A stretch of 64,000 nucleotides of DNA from Roseomonas sp. KE2513 (GCF_016107305.1 NZ_RCVR01000009.1:148257-212256); one strand, 5' to 3'. Shown: positions 36,327 through 45,006, counted from the stretch's first letter. A program made the numbers and translations. Notes: generated by a model from the sequence alone, not told the origin.

Positions 36327-36992
36327 TCAGGCGTAGGCGTAGGGCCCACCCCGCTCCAGCGCCCGCTGATAGGCGGGCCGCGCGTGGATGCGCGCCAGGA
36401 AGGCACCCGGGTTAGGCTGCCCCTCCCCGAACGGCGAGCGCGAGGACGCCGCCTCCAGCGGGAAGCTCATCATGATGTCCGCGGCCGTCATCTCCGGCCC
36501 GGCGAACCAGCCCGTCGGCGCCAACGCCTCGTTCCAGTAAGCTTTCAGCCGCTCCAGGTTCGGCCCGACGAAGCCTTTCTGCACGCCTTCCATCATCCCT
36601 CGCGCCATCGACTGCGCGGCCGGCGGCATCCCATCCGGTAGGCGGCCCAGCACCAGCGTCATCACCAGCGGCGGCATGGCCGATCCCTCCGCGTGGTGCA
36701 TCCAGTGGCGGAATCGCCACCACTCCGCCCCGCCCCGCTCTGGCTCAAGCCGGCCGGTGCCGTGGCGTTCGAGAATGTACTCGACGATGGCCCCGGTCTC
36801 CGCCACCACGAGGTCGCCTTCGGTCACCACCGGCGCCTTGCCCAGCGGATGCACCGCCCGCAGCGCCTCGGGCGCCAGCAGCGTCGCGGCATCCCGCTCG
36901 TAGCGCCGGACCTCGTAGGGAAGCCCCAGCTCCTCCAACAACCAGAGCACGCGCTGGGAGCGGGAGTTGTTCAGGTGATGGACGGTGAGCAC
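36327..36992 (-). CDS. Glutathione S-transferase family protein
   Basis: A 221-residue cytosolic GST. The thioredoxin-fold N-terminus reads LTVHHLNNSRSQRVLWLLEE, with the cis-proline motif KAPVVTEGDLVVAETGAIVE containing the glutathione-binding E-T/S pair; the all-helical C-terminal domain includes GPEMTAADIMMSFPLE. The Asn/Ser/Arg at the active site resembles bacterial beta- or Ure2-like GSTs. The start is GTG 36992, with GGAGAAGCCC upstream. It may share a transcript with the LivK-type gene 17 bp upstream on the same strand. The substrate is unknown. Confidence 0.9.
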   Translation of the reverse strand: MLTVHHLNNSRSQRVLWLLEELGLPYEVRRYERDAATLLAPEALRAVHPLGKAPVVTEGDLVVAETGAIVEYILERHGTGRLEPERGGAEWWRFRHWMHHAEGSAMPPLVMTLVLGRLPDGMPPAAQSMARGMMEGVQKGFVGPNLERLKAYWNEALAPTGWFAGPEMTAADIMMSFPLEAASSRSPFGEGQPNPGAFLARIHARPAYQRALERGGPYAYA

Positions 36993-37009
36993 GGGCTTCT
37001 CCGGAGGGA

Positions 37010-38200
37010 TTAGAGCTTGCAGCGGTCGGCGAAGGCGTCACCCAAAGGGTCGAGGATGCGCCGCTGCGTCACCAGCGTCGGCTTGCCGTCCGCCCCCGGC
37101 GCCACCTTCAGCCCCCACCAGGCCTGCACCGGGTGCTGATTCGGCCCGAAGCGGAACTCCCCGCGCACGGAGGCGAAGTCGGCCTTCAGCATCGCCGCCC
37201 GGAAGGCCGCCGGATCGGCCACTGAGCCGCCGGTCGCCCGCAGCGCCGCGCCGATCGCGTTCGCGGTGTCGAAGCCCTGCGCCGCGTACATGGTAGGCAT
37301 CCGCCCGTGCTTCGCCGCATAGGCGGCCACGAAGCGGCGGTTGGCCTCGTTCGGGAAGTCCGCGTTCCAGTGCCCGGACACGTCGATTCCCAGCGCCGCA
37401 TCGCCCAGCGCCGCCACGATCCGGTGGTCCATCGAGGGCTCGGAGACCACCATCGGCACCGCGCCCAGCAGCCCCGCCCCCTGGTACTGCCGCAGGAAGG
37501 CGATGCCCGTGCCGCCCGGGTGGAACTGATAGACGGCGTCCGGCCGCTCGGACCGGATGATCGCCATCTCCGCCGAGAAGTCCACCTGATCCGGCCGCGT
37601 GTAGATCTCCCGCACCACCTCGCCTTTGAATAGCCGGCGAAAGCCCGCGATCGCCTCGCGCCCCGTGATAAAGTTCGGCGCCAGCACCATGACGCGGCGA
37701 TAGCCGAGGTCGCTCGCCAGCGCCCCCGCGCTCGCCTGCATCGAATCCGTCAGCCAGGAGACGACGAAGTAGTTCCGGTGGCACTCGCGCCCCGCGAAAT
37801 CCGCCGGGCCCGCATTCGCGCTGACAAAGATCCCGCCGGCATCGAGCACCGCTGGCACCACCGTCCCCGCCACGTTGCTGAAGACAAGACCAGAGAAGAG
37901 CCGCGCGCGCTCCGCCCCCATCATCCGCTCCGCCGCCTGCTGGCCCTGGCCGGGGCGGGCCGCGTCGTCCTCCACCAGCAGGCGCACCCTGGTCCCGCCC
38001 AGCGCGTCGCCGCCCTCGGCGATGCCGAGCTCGAAACCCGCCCGCACCTCCTCGCCGAGATAGCCGGCCGGGCCGGAAAGCGTGGTGACGAAGCCGATCG
38101 GCAGCACCGTCCCTGCTGCCCCCTGGGCGCTCAGCAGGGCCGGGCGCGCCAGCACCGCGCCCGCCACCGCCATCCCCAGCCCGCGCCGGTCGATTGCCAT
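37010..38200 (-). CDS. ABC transporter substrate-binding protein, LivK type
   Basis: A 396-residue periplasmic binding protein of the branched-chain amino acid (type I) class. Residues 1-25 form the signal peptide. The mature N-terminus LPIGFVTTLSGPAGYLGEEV, VRLLVEDDAARPGQGQQAAE and IFVSANAGPADFAGRECHRN follow the family pattern. Ligands of such receptors range from amino acids to aromatic acids. No livHMGF genes are adjacent, so it is an orphan receptor here. ATG 38200 has GGAGGGGA upstream; the longer frame to 38287 would run over the divergent MBL start. Confidence 0.9.
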   Translation of the reverse strand: MAIDRRGLGMAVAGAVLARPALLSAQGAAGTVLPIGFVTTLSGPAGYLGEEVRAGFELGIAEGGDALGGTRVRLLVEDDAARPGQGQQAAERMMGAERARLFSGLVFSNVAGTVVPAVLDAGGIFVSANAGPADFAGRECHRNYFVVSWLTDSMQASAGALASDLGYRRVMVLAPNFITGREAIAGFRRLFKGEVVREIYTRPDQVDFSAEMAIIRSERPDAVYQFHPGGTGIAFLRQYQGAGLLGAVPMVVSEPSMDHRIVAALGDAALGIDVSGHWNADFPNEANRRFVAAYAAKHGRMPTMYAAQGFDTANAIGAALRATGGSVADPAAFRAAMLKADFASVRGEFRFGPNQHPVQAWWGLKVAPGADGKPTLVTQRRILDPLGDAFADRCKL

Positions 38201-38266
38201 CGCCAGATCCCCTCCACCTCGGGCGGGCAGGCTGGCGCCCGGCCGCGCGCCGCGCAAGGATGACCC

Positions 38267-39190
38267 ATGGCCGGCTCCCTGCTGCATACCGAGACACTCC
38301 GCCTGGGCGCTGCCGAGATCACCCGCATCGCCGATGGCGAATCCGTCACCTGGCCGCTCCCCGCCCTCTTCGCCGGCGCGGACAGCACCCTACTGGCCGA
38401 GGCCGCGCCCCTGCTGCCGCCGGGTCACCTGGACCCCGCCGCGGGCACGATCGGCCTCTCCTTCAATCTTTGCCTTATCCGCACGCCGGATTTCACGGCG
38501 CTGATCGACGCCGGGATCGGCGCCGGCAAGGAGCGCCCCTCCCGCCCCGCCTGGCACCGGCGGGAATCGCCCCTTCTCGAAACCCTCGCCGCCCTCGGCG
38601 TGGCGCCCGACGGGGTGGACATCGTCGTGAACACCCATCTCCACGCCGATCATGTCGGCTGGAACACGCGCCGCGAGAACGGGCGATGGGTGCCGAGCTT
38701 CCCGCGCGCGCGCTACGTCATCCCGCGCGTTGAACTCGACCACCTCGCCGCCCGGCAGGCCGCCGATCCCGCGACGCCGGCCCTGCATGGCGCCTATGCC
38801 GACAGCATCCTCCCGGTCATCGAGGCAGGCCTGGTGGAGCCCGCCAATCCGCCCTGCACCATCGCGCCCGGTCTTCTCCTCCACCCCGCCCCCGGCCACT
38901 CGCCGGGACAGGCGATAGCGCGGCTGGAAACGGCAGCAGGCGTCTTCGTGGTGCTTGCGGATGCGGTGCACGTCACGTTGCAACTCGCGCGGCCGGAACT
39001 GACCTCCAACTTCTGCGCCAACCCCGCCCAGGCCGTCGCCACCCGCCGCGCCCTGCTGGAAGGGCTCTCGGCAGAGGGCGCACTCGTGATGGCCTACCAC
39101 TTCCCGCCACCCTCCTTCGGGCAGGTCGAGCGCCACGGCGAAGGGTGGAGGCTGCGGCCGGTTGTTGCCGAGCGGCGGGAAGGTTCCTGA
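38267..39190 (+). CDS. MBL-fold metallo-hydrolase
   Basis: A 307-residue metallo-beta-lactamase-fold hydrolase. The zinc motif is HLHADH at about 124-129, with further ligands in HPAPGHSPGQ and VLADAVHVTLQ; no lactamase-specific features are present. The subgroup includes quorum-quenching lactonases and phosphotriesterase-like enzymes, so lactone or ester hydrolysis is plausible but unproven. The start has AAGGA 5 bases upstream. It is divergent from the LivK-type gene (66 bp between starts) and its stop is followed directly by repeat copy F. Confidence 0.88.
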   Translation: MAGSLLHTETLRLGAAEITRIADGESVTWPLPALFAGADSTLLAEAAPLLPPGHLDPAAGTIGLSFNLCLIRTPDFTALIDAGIGAGKERPSRPAWHRRESPLLETLAALGVAPDGVDIVVNTHLHADHVGWNTRRENGRWVPSFPRARYVIPRVELDHLAARQAADPATPALHGAYADSILPVIEAGLVEPANPPCTIAPGLLLHPAPGHSPGQAIARLETAAGVFVVLADAVHVTLQLARPELTSNFCANPAQAVATRRALLEGLSAEGALVMAYHFPPPSFGQVERHGEGWRLRPVVAERREGS

Positions 39191-39195
39191 ACGGG

Positions 39196-39412
39196 TGCGC
39201 CGGGGAGAGGAAGAAGGAATTCTTCCTCTCCCCGGACCCCTCACCATCATCTTCTTTTATCTGATCAAAATTACTGGGTGGCCGGTGCGCCTCGGCTCGC
39301 GGACCCGAGGCGACGACACGTTCAGGAAGGCTCCGCGACAGCGGGATGGGGCTCCAAGGGCCTCAGGCCCTTGGCGGATGAGGTCTGGAGAGGGCAGAGC
39401 CCTCTCCACCGG
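39196..39412 (+). repeat. Four-hairpin dispersed repeat, copy F
   Basis: Located between the convergent MBL and CsbD-like genes. Hairpin 1 (39202-39233) is the full GGAA-loop form, hairpin 3 is intact and hairpin 4 (39386-39408) is TGGAGAGGGC with GCCCTCTCCA. The linker between hairpins 2 and 3 is shortened: the segment matching GATCACCGCATCCGCGAAGC in other copies is missing. Confidence 0.9.
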
Positions 39413-39431
39413 CCCCCCGGCGAAACGCTGA

Positions 39432-39668
39432 TCAGATGATGCGCAGGCGCCCCAGCAGCCAGCCGAAGCCCACGGCGATGGCGGCAGCGGTCAGCGGCTG
39501 GTCGCGGATGTAGTCCTCCAGCTGGCCGATCTGGTTCTGCACTTCGCCCTTCACCTGGTTCTGCTTGCCCTGCGCCTGGGTGCGGCTGTCGCCGATGAGG
39601 CTACCGATGCCTTCCTGCACGTCGCCCGCAGCAGACTTGCCGGCGCCGATGATGCGATCGCTGTCCAT
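39432..39668 (-). CDS. CsbD-like stress protein with a C-terminal membrane helix
   Basis: A 78-residue protein. The N-terminal two thirds, with GAGKSAAGDVQEGIG and GDSRTQAQGKQNQVKGEVQN, has the CsbD helix repeat seen in general-stress proteins; the C-terminus PLTAAAIAVGFGWLLGRLRII is a membrane helix with the Gly-Arg ending of DUF883/ElaB-like ribosome- or membrane-tethered proteins. The start has GGAGAGAGAGC upstream. I see no stress-sigma promoter in its leader. Repeat copy F ends 20 bp beyond its stop codon. Confidence 0.83.
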   Translation of the reverse strand: MDSDRIIGAGKSAAGDVQEGIGSLIGDSRTQAQGKQNQVKGEVQNQIGQLEDYIRDQPLTAAAIAVGFGWLLGRLRII

Positions 39669-39798
39669 GCTCTCTCTCCTCGTTTGATCCATGGGGCCGC
39701 GGCGCCCTGCGGCCCGCGGGGGTGCAAACGTGGCGAAGGGGCGTGGGTTGAGGGACGCCGTGATTCACAGCCCGCGGGACGGCCGAAGTCTGGCCGCG

Positions 39799-41199
39799 TC
39801 AGCCGCCGGCCGGATCCGCCACCGTGATCGCCGGCCCCGCCGCCTCGATGATCGCGCCGGCCTCCAGCAGGATGTCCTCCCGGTAGCGCCCACCGACGAG
39901 CTGCACGCCGAGCGGCGCCGGGCCCGAGAGGTCCGTCGTCACCGTCAGCCCCGGCAGGCTCATCAGCGGCAGCCCGACCTGGGTCAGCAGCGCCTCGATC
40001 ACCCGGTCGAAGGCCTCGGGCGATTCGAGGTCCAGCAGGTCCGGGAAAGGTGGCTCGGCCGAGACGGGCATGATCGCGACGGGATAGCGCTCGAGGAACA
40101 GGTTCCACTGCCGGCAGAACCCGGCCCGAGCCTGCAGGGCGTCCTGGAAGGCGTCGAAGTCGGGCGCGGGGCAGAGCCGCTCCATCTGCGCGAAAACGAA
40201 ATTCGCGTCCGGGTCGTCCTCCCGCAGCAGCGCCTGCTTCATCCCCCGCCGACTCTCGGCCAGCCAGAGCATGGCCTGCATCCGCCCGGGCTCGCGCAGC
40301 GGCGGCACCGGCGTCTCGGCCACCGTCCAGCCCGCGTCCTGCAGCCGCCGCCCGGCATCGCGCAGCGCGGCCTCCACCTCGGGCGTCGTCGCCATCCCCT
40401 CTGGCCGCACGCAGAGCGCGGCGCGCTTGGGAAAGGCCGGTCCCTCCAGCGGCGCCGGCACCCACCAGGGGTCGCGCGCGTCCGGCGCCGCCATGGCGCG
40501 CAGCGAGAGGCGGATATCGGCGATGCTGCGCGCGATCGGCCCGGAAACCGCCATCAGCTGCGCCCCGATCGCGCGCTCCACGCCGGCTGGGTTCCAGGCC
40601 GGCACGCGCCCGATGGTGGGCCGCAGCCCGTGCACGCCGCAGGCATAGGCCGGATAGCGCACGGAGCCGCCGATATCCGTCCCCTGCCCGATCGCCCCGA
40701 TCCCCGCCGCAACCGCTGCCGCAGCCCCGCCGGAGGAGCCGCCCGGCGTCAGCGCGGGGTTGCGCGGGTTGCGCGTGTGCCCGTGCAGGGAATTGCGCGT
40801 GAACCAGTGCAGCGAGAAGGCCGGCGTGTTGGTCCGCCCGACGAAGACCGCCCCCGCGCGCCGCAGGTTGGCCACCACCGGGTTGTCGTCGGGGGCGATC
40901 AGATCCTTCTGGATGCGCAGCCCGTTGGTGGTGGCGAAGCCCTTCTGGTCCACGTTCACCTTGGTGGTGACGGGCACGCCGGCCAGCGGACCCGGGTCCT
41001 CCCCGCGGGCGATCGCGGCATCCACCGCGCGGGCGGAAGCGAGCGCCTCCTCCGGCATGAACTGCACGACGGCGTTGATGGCGGGGTTGGCGGCCTCAAT
41101 CCGCGCCAGCGCGTCGCGCGCCACCTCCTCCGCCGAAACCTCGCGCGCGCGAACCCGCGCCGCGATCTCGCTCGCCGTCAGGCGCCAGTGCTCGGTCAT
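39799..41199 (-). CDS. Amidase signature family enzyme
   Basis: A 466-residue amidohydrolase. The Ser-cisSer-Lys triad is visible: Lys in PVTTKVNVDQKG, the cis-Ser in LTPGGSSGGAAAA and the nucleophilic Ser in GTDIGGSVRYPA. The length and N-terminus (LTASEIAARVRAREVSAEEV) fit stand-alone amidases rather than GatA, which would lie with gatB/gatC. The likely substrates are small amides, possibly aryl or alkyl. GGAGAGAGC precedes the start. A short repeat lies upstream, with TTGTGCAATGCG at 41246-41257, similar to the sequence upstream of phaB. Confidence 0.9.
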   Translation of the reverse strand: MTEHWRLTASEIAARVRAREVSAEEVARDALARIEAANPAINAVVQFMPEEALASARAVDAAIARGEDPGPLAGVPVTTKVNVDQKGFATTNGLRIQKDLIAPDDNPVVANLRRAGAVFVGRTNTPAFSLHWFTRNSLHGHTRNPRNPALTPGGSSGGAAAAVAAGIGAIGQGTDIGGSVRYPAYACGVHGLRPTIGRVPAWNPAGVERAIGAQLMAVSGPIARSIADIRLSLRAMAAPDARDPWWVPAPLEGPAFPKRAALCVRPEGMATTPEVEAALRDAGRRLQDAGWTVAETPVPPLREPGRMQAMLWLAESRRGMKQALLREDDPDANFVFAQMERLCPAPDFDAFQDALQARAGFCRQWNLFLERYPVAIMPVSAEPPFPDLLDLESPEAFDRVIEALLTQVGLPLMSLPGLTVTTDLSGPAPLGVQLVGGRYREDILLEAGAIIEAAGPAITVADPAGG

Positions 41200-41266
41200 G
41201 CTCTCTCCGCGGAAGGGTGGCGCAGTTCAGCGCGGAGACGTGGGGTTGTGCAATGCGGGCTGCCGA

Positions 41267-41320
41267 TTGCGCCGGTGGCCCCAGGAGGAGGCGCCGCCTC
41301 CCTGGGATGACCAGCGCCGC
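41267..41320. repeat. Short hairpin repeat, second family, copy 1
   Basis: Between the amidase start and the stop of the enoyl-CoA hydratase gene. The core TTGCGCCGGTGGC then CCCAGGAGGAGGCG matches 30 of 34 positions with 44947-44980. The segment folds as CCCAGG-GAGGCG against CGCCTC-CCTGGG with a bulge. The end GACCAGCGCC resembles the terminal sequence of the four-hairpin repeat. It probably ends transcription of the upstream minus-strand operon. Confidence 0.7.
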
Positions 41321-41335
41321 CGCCAAAAACGCGGA

Positions 41336-42130
41336 TCACCCCCCGCCGAACCGCGGCGGCCGCTTCTCCAAAAACGCCGCCCGTCCCTCGCGGTGATCGG
41401 CCGAGAGGAACAGCGTCGTCTGGTAGTGCCGCTCCACCTCCAGCGCCGCGTCCAGCCCGGCCGAGAGCATCGCCTTGGTCAGCGCCATCGGCGCCGGCGC
41501 CTGCTCGGCCAGGAAGCGCGCCCGCTCCATCGCGACGGGCAGGGCCTGGGCGCGGTGCACCACGTCGTCCACGAGGCCGATCCGCTCGGCCTCGGCCGCC
41601 GTCATCTGCTCGTGCAGCATCAGGATGCGCCGCGCGCGCCCCGCGCCCACACGCGCCGGCAGGGTGAAGGGCAGGCCGAGATCGGCCATCAGCCCCACCT
41701 TGCCGAAGCCCGCCATGAAGCGCGCGTCCTCCGCCGCGACGATGAGATCGCAGGCGCAGGCGAGCGAGAGGCCAGCGCCGACGCACCAGCCCTCCACCGC
41801 CGCCACCACGGGCTTGCTGCCCGCCGCCAGCAGCCGGATGGCCCGGTGCGCCCGCCGCAGCCGCTCCCTCCCGCCCAGCGCGTCCGCCACATCCATGGAG
41901 GAGAGGTCGCCGCCCGAGCAGAAGACACCGGCCGCCCCCGTCACGACGATGGAGCGGACGGAGGCATCGCCCTCCGCCACCTCCAGCACGTCCGCCATGC
42001 GGTCGCGCAGGGGCGTTGCCAGCGCGTTGCGCCGCGCGGGGTAGTCGAGCGTGAGGACGAGCACCCCGCCCTCCCGCATCTCGTGCAGCGCCATGCCCAC
42101 GGGCAACGAGGCGGGCAGCGCGGCCGCCAT
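41336..42130 (-). CDS. Enoyl-CoA hydratase/isomerase family protein, operon member
   Basis: A 264-residue crotonase-fold protein. The oxyanion-hole segments are VFCSGGDLSSMD and EGWCVGAGLSLACACDLIVA; the acidic residue expected near DLGLPFTLPARVGAGRA is replaced by a more hydrophobic pattern, so isomerase or lyase chemistry is possible. The start lies 2 bp after the stop of the CoA-transferase B gene, and the gene is last in the minus-strand run from about 44.9 kb. A role in degrading a CoA-activated acid is inferred from this context. Confidence 0.9.
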   Translation of the reverse strand: MAAALPASLPVGMALHEMREGGVLVLTLDYPARRNALATPLRDRMADVLEVAEGDASVRSIVVTGAAGVFCSGGDLSSMDVADALGGRERLRRAHRAIRLLAAGSKPVVAAVEGWCVGAGLSLACACDLIVAAEDARFMAGFGKVGLMADLGLPFTLPARVGAGRARRILMLHEQMTAAEAERIGLVDDVVHRAQALPVAMERARFLAEQAPAPMALTKAMLSAGLDAALEVERHYQTTLFLSADHREGRAAFLEKRPPRFGGG

Positions 42131-42132
42131 GC

Positions 42133-42786
42133 TCACGCCACTGCCTCGCGCGCGTCCGTCAGCGGCGCGGCCGTGACGGAGCGCAGGTGCTCCATCGTCA
42201 CCTCCGGCGCCAGGTCGCGCACGGCGAAGCCCGCCTCGGTCACGTCCAGCACGGCGAGGTTGGTATAGACGCGCGTCACCGCCCGCATCGCCGTCAGCGG
42301 ATAGGAGCACCGCTCGACGAGCTTCGGCCGCCCGTCCTTCGTCGTGTGCTCCATCATCACCCAGACGCGCTTGGCGCCCGCCGCCAAGTCCATCGCGCCG
42401 CCGACGGCCGGCGCGCTGTCGTTCTCGCTCGTCGCCCAGTTCGCGATGTCGCCGTTGGAGGCCACCTCGAAGGCGCCGAGCACGCAAAGGTCGATATGCC
42501 CGCCGCGGATCATCGCGAAGCTGTCGGCATGGTGGAAATACGATCCGCCCGGATGCAGCGTCACCGGCTGCTTGCCCGCGTTGATCAGCCAGGCATCCTC
42601 CTGCCCCTTCTCCGGCGCCGGGCCCATGCCGAGGATGCCGTTCTCGGAGTGCAGCACCACCTCGCGGCCTTGCGGGATGTAGTCGGCGATCAGGGTCGGC
42701 ATGCCGATCCCGAGGTTGCAGTACCAGCCCTCAGGGATATCGACCGCCACGCGGCCTGCCATCTGGGTGCGGGACCAGGGTTGCAT
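42133..42786 (-). CDS. 3-oxoacid CoA-transferase, subunit B
   Basis: A 217-residue family I CoA-transferase beta subunit. The catalytic glutamate is in LHSENGILGMGPAP near residue 48, after GWYCNLGIGMPTLIADY; the C-terminal AVTRVYTNLAVLDVTEAGF is also conserved. With subunit A it transfers CoA from succinyl- or acyl-CoA to a 3-oxoacid such as acetoacetate or 3-oxoadipate through a glutamyl-CoA intermediate. It is 14 bp downstream of subunit A and 2 bp upstream of the enoyl-CoA hydratase start. Which 3-oxoacid is used cannot be told from sequence. Confidence 0.93.
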   Translation of the reverse strand: MQPWSRTQMAGRVAVDIPEGWYCNLGIGMPTLIADYIPQGREVVLHSENGILGMGPAPEKGQEDAWLINAGKQPVTLHPGGSYFHHADSFAMIRGGHIDLCVLGAFEVASNGDIANWATSENDSAPAVGGAMDLAAGAKRVWVMMEHTTKDGRPKLVERCSYPLTAMRAVTRVYTNLAVLDVTEAGFAVRDLAPEVTMEHLRSVTAAPLTDAREAVA

Positions 42787-42800
42787 GGGTGTGCTCCTCT

Positions 42801-43481
42801 TCAGGCCCAGGGCGCGCCGCGGCGCACGTTGACGACACGGTTGACGAAGATGCCCGGCGTCACCACGCGCTCGCCCTCGATCTCGCCGAGCTCGACGATG
42901 TTCTGCGCCTGCACGATGGTCAGCTTCGCCGCCATCGCCATCACCGGGTTGAAGTTCCGCCCGCTGCGGCGATAGGTAAGGTTACCCCAGCGATCCGCCT
43001 CCCAGGCCTCCACCAGCGCGACATCGCCTGGCAGCGCCAGCTCCATCACATGCGGGCGGCCGTTGAACTCGCGCGTCTCTTTGCCGTGCGCGAGCTTCGT
43101 GCCGGCGGCCGTTGGCGTGAAGAAGGCCGGAACCCCCGCGCCCGCCGCCCGCATCCGCTCGGCCAGCGTGCCCTGCGGCACGATCTCCAGCTCCAGCCTG
43201 CCCGCCTTGTACAGCTCCTCGAAGACGACCGATCCCGCGCTGCGCGGGAAGGAGCAGATGATCTTTCGCACCCGCCCGAGTTCCATCAGCCGCGCGAGGC
43301 CGGTGCGGCCCGAGCCCGCGTTGTTGGCCACGACCGTCAGGTCCTTCGCGCCCTGCTCGATCAGCCCGTCGATGAGGTCGTCGGGCTGCCCCGCGGCGCC
43401 GAAGCCGCCGATCAGCACCGTGCTGCCGTCGCGCACGCCCTCCATCGCGGCCGCCATGTCGCGGACGATCTTATCGATCAC
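42801..43481 (-). CDS. 3-oxoacid CoA-transferase, subunit A
   Basis: A 226-residue alpha subunit paired with the gene just downstream. GSTVLIGGFGAAGQPDDLI holds the family G-G-F-G motif, and the C-terminal GRNFNPVMAMAAKLTIVQA is diagnostic. The start is GTG 43481, overlapping the stop of the PEP-mutase-like gene (GTGA), with GAGGGACAG upstream; the frame upstream shows no related sequence. Coupled translation with the lyase gene supports one pathway. Confidence 0.93.
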   Translation of the reverse strand: MIDKIVRDMAAAMEGVRDGSTVLIGGFGAAGQPDDLIDGLIEQGAKDLTVVANNAGSGRTGLARLMELGRVRKIICSFPRSAGSVVFEELYKAGRLELEIVPQGTLAERMRAAGAGVPAFFTPTAAGTKLAHGKETREFNGRPHVMELALPGDVALVEAWEADRWGNLTYRRSGRNFNPVMAMAAKLTIVQAQNIVELGEIEGERVVTPGIFVNRVVNVRRGAPWA

Positions 43482-44311
43482 GTCTGTCCCTCTCCCGAAC
43501 GCATATAGGGGGCGATCTGCCCGTAAGGCGTCAGCGCCGCAATAACCCCCATCTCGCCGCGCGCCAGCGCGCGCCCGGCCTCCAGCGCGGCGCCATAGGC
43601 CGCGCGCGCGATGGCCCCGCCGACACTCACCCGCCGCACGCCGAGCGCCGCCAGGCGGGCCAGCGGCACCGCCCCGCCGCGCGGCCCGATGAGCACGTTC
43701 ACCGGCCTCGGCGCCACTGCCCGCACCACGGCGCGGATCGCCGCCTCGTCCGGAAGTCCCGGCGCGTAGAGGCAATCGGCTCCCGCCTCCGCGAAGGCCG
43801 CCAGCCGCCGGATCGTGTCGTCCAGGTCCGGCCGCCCGTGCAGGAAGTTCTCCGCCCGCGCCGTCAGCACGAAGGGGTGCGGCGCCGCGCGCGCCGCCCG
43901 CACGCCCGCCGCCACCCGCGCCACCGCCGCCTCGAAGCCGTGGATGGGCGAGGCCGGATCCGCCGTCGTGTCCTCGATCGTGCAGCCGCAGAGCCCGGCC
44001 TCGATCGCCGCCGTTACCGTCGCCGCCACATCCTCCGGCGAGGGTCCGAACCCGTCCTCCAGATCCGCCGAGACCGGCAGGTCCACCGCCCCGACCAGCG
44101 TCCGCGCATTCTCCAGCGCCTCCGCGCGCGACACCGCCGCCTCGCCGTCCCGCCGCCCCAGCATGAAGGCGAGCCCCGCCGAGGTCGTCGCCACCGCCTG
44201 AAAGCCCAGCCCCGCCATGATCTGCGCGCTTCCCGCGTCCCAGGCATTCGGCAGCGCGAAGCAGCCCTCCGCGTGCAGCGCCCGGAACCGCTCGGCGCGC
44301 TCGCCGATCAC
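43478..44311 (-). CDS. Isocitrate lyase/PEP mutase family protein
   Basis: A 277-residue TIM-barrel protein of the PEP-mutase/isocitrate-lyase superfamily. LPNAWDAGSAQIMAGLGF near 20-37, the metal-binding SADLEDGFG and CTIEDTTAD, and LTARAENFLHG match 2-methylisocitrate-lyase-like members, though the KKCGH-type active-site loop of true lyases is not evident. The actual activity (lyase, hydrolase or mutase) is therefore open. The start is GTG 44311 overlapping the exonuclease stop, and the stop overlaps the CoA-transferase A start, making a tightly coupled block. Confidence 0.85.
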   Translation of the reverse strand: MIGERAERFRALHAEGCFALPNAWDAGSAQIMAGLGFQAVATTSAGLAFMLGRRDGEAAVSRAEALENARTLVGAVDLPVSADLEDGFGPSPEDVAATVTAAIEAGLCGCTIEDTTADPASPIHGFEAAVARVAAGVRAARAAPHPFVLTARAENFLHGRPDLDDTIRRLAAFAEAGADCLYAPGLPDEAAIRAVVRAVAPRPVNVLIGPRGGAVPLARLAALGVRRVSVGGAIARAAYGAALEAGRALARGEMGVIAALTPYGQIAPYMRSGEGQT

Positions 44312-44898
44312 GCCGCCATCTCCCCCGTGCGGTCGTTTGTAAAGCCGTGCAGCCGCATCGGCGCCGGCGCCATCCCGTGCAGCGCGCGCAGCAGGTTCGC
44401 CGCCAGCCAGGCATCCTCCAGTGCACCGTGCAGCGCCGTTTCGCGCGACAGCCCACAGGCGGCCGAGGCATGTGCCAGCCCTGAGCGCTCCCCCGGCCGG
44501 TGCCGGCGCCAGGCGAGCATGGTGCAGAACTCCCCGCTCCAGGGCCGCGCCATCTCCAGCCGGTCGAACTCGCCGCCGAGCATCCGCCGGTCGAAGGCGA
44601 GGTTGTGCGCGCAGCCCACCGCGCCGCCGAAGAACGCCGCGACCTCCTCCGCATGCGCCGCGAAGGACGCCTGCCGCGCGAGATAGGCGTCGGACAGCCC
44701 GTGCACCCGGTAGGCGCCGAAGTGGCAGCGCATCCCCGGCGCGAAAACGAGGTGCAGCGTCGCCTCCGGCTCCAGCCCCGCATCCAGCCGCACGGCGCCC
44801 AGCGAGACCACCCGGTCCTCCCGCGTGCAGCCGGTGGTCTCGGTGTCGAAGACAATAACGGGGCGGCCGGGGATCACGCGGCGGGGGGGCTCCTGCAT
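44308..44898 (-). CDS. DnaQ-like 3'-5' exonuclease
   Basis: A 196-residue DEDDh exonuclease. ExoI is VIVFDTETTG with Asp18 and Glu20, ExoII is CAHNLAFDRRML and ExoIII contains HGALEDAWLAAN, giving the full DEDDh set. It could be a proofreading-like subunit or an RNase T/polymerase-associated exonuclease; it lacks other domains. Its coupling by a 4-bp overlap to the PEP-mutase-like gene inside an acid-catabolism run is odd. ATG 44898 is the likely start. A short hairpin repeat lies between it and the acyl-CoA synthetase gene. Confidence 0.87.
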   Translation of the reverse strand: MQEPPRRVIPGRPVIVFDTETTGCTREDRVVSLGAVRLDAGLEPEATLHLVFAPGMRCHFGAYRVHGLSDAYLARQASFAAHAEEVAAFFGGAVGCAHNLAFDRRMLGGEFDRLEMARPWSGEFCTMLAWRRHRPGERSGLAHASAACGLSRETALHGALEDAWLAANLLRALHGMAPAPMRLHGFTNDRTGEMAA

Positions 44899-44922
44899 GG
44901 CGGCGAAGGTGCTCCCGGGGAG

Positions 44923-45002
44923 GGGTGAGGGCAAGGTTTGCCCATTTTGCGCCGGCGGCTCCAGGAGGAGGCGGAGCCTCACCCGGGGCCACCAGCACCG
45001 TC
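44923..45002. repeat. Short hairpin repeat, second family, copy 2
   Basis: Between the exonuclease start and the stop of the acyl-CoA synthetase gene. It holds GGGCAA/TTGCCC (44929-44943), the shared core at 44947-44980 with GGCTCC/GGAGCC pairing, and an outer GGGTGAGG/CCTCACCC pair (44923-44930 with 44977-44984) that competes with it. It ends in CCGGGGCCACCAGCACCGTC (44983-45002), identical over 20 bases to the end of repeat copy A (8312-8331). Confidence 0.72.
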
Positions 45003-45006
45003 ACCC

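Noticed and set aside
39432..39798. A general-stress (EcfG-type) promoter before the CsbD-like gene
   Set aside because: No GGAAC with a properly spaced CGTT was found upstream of the gene.
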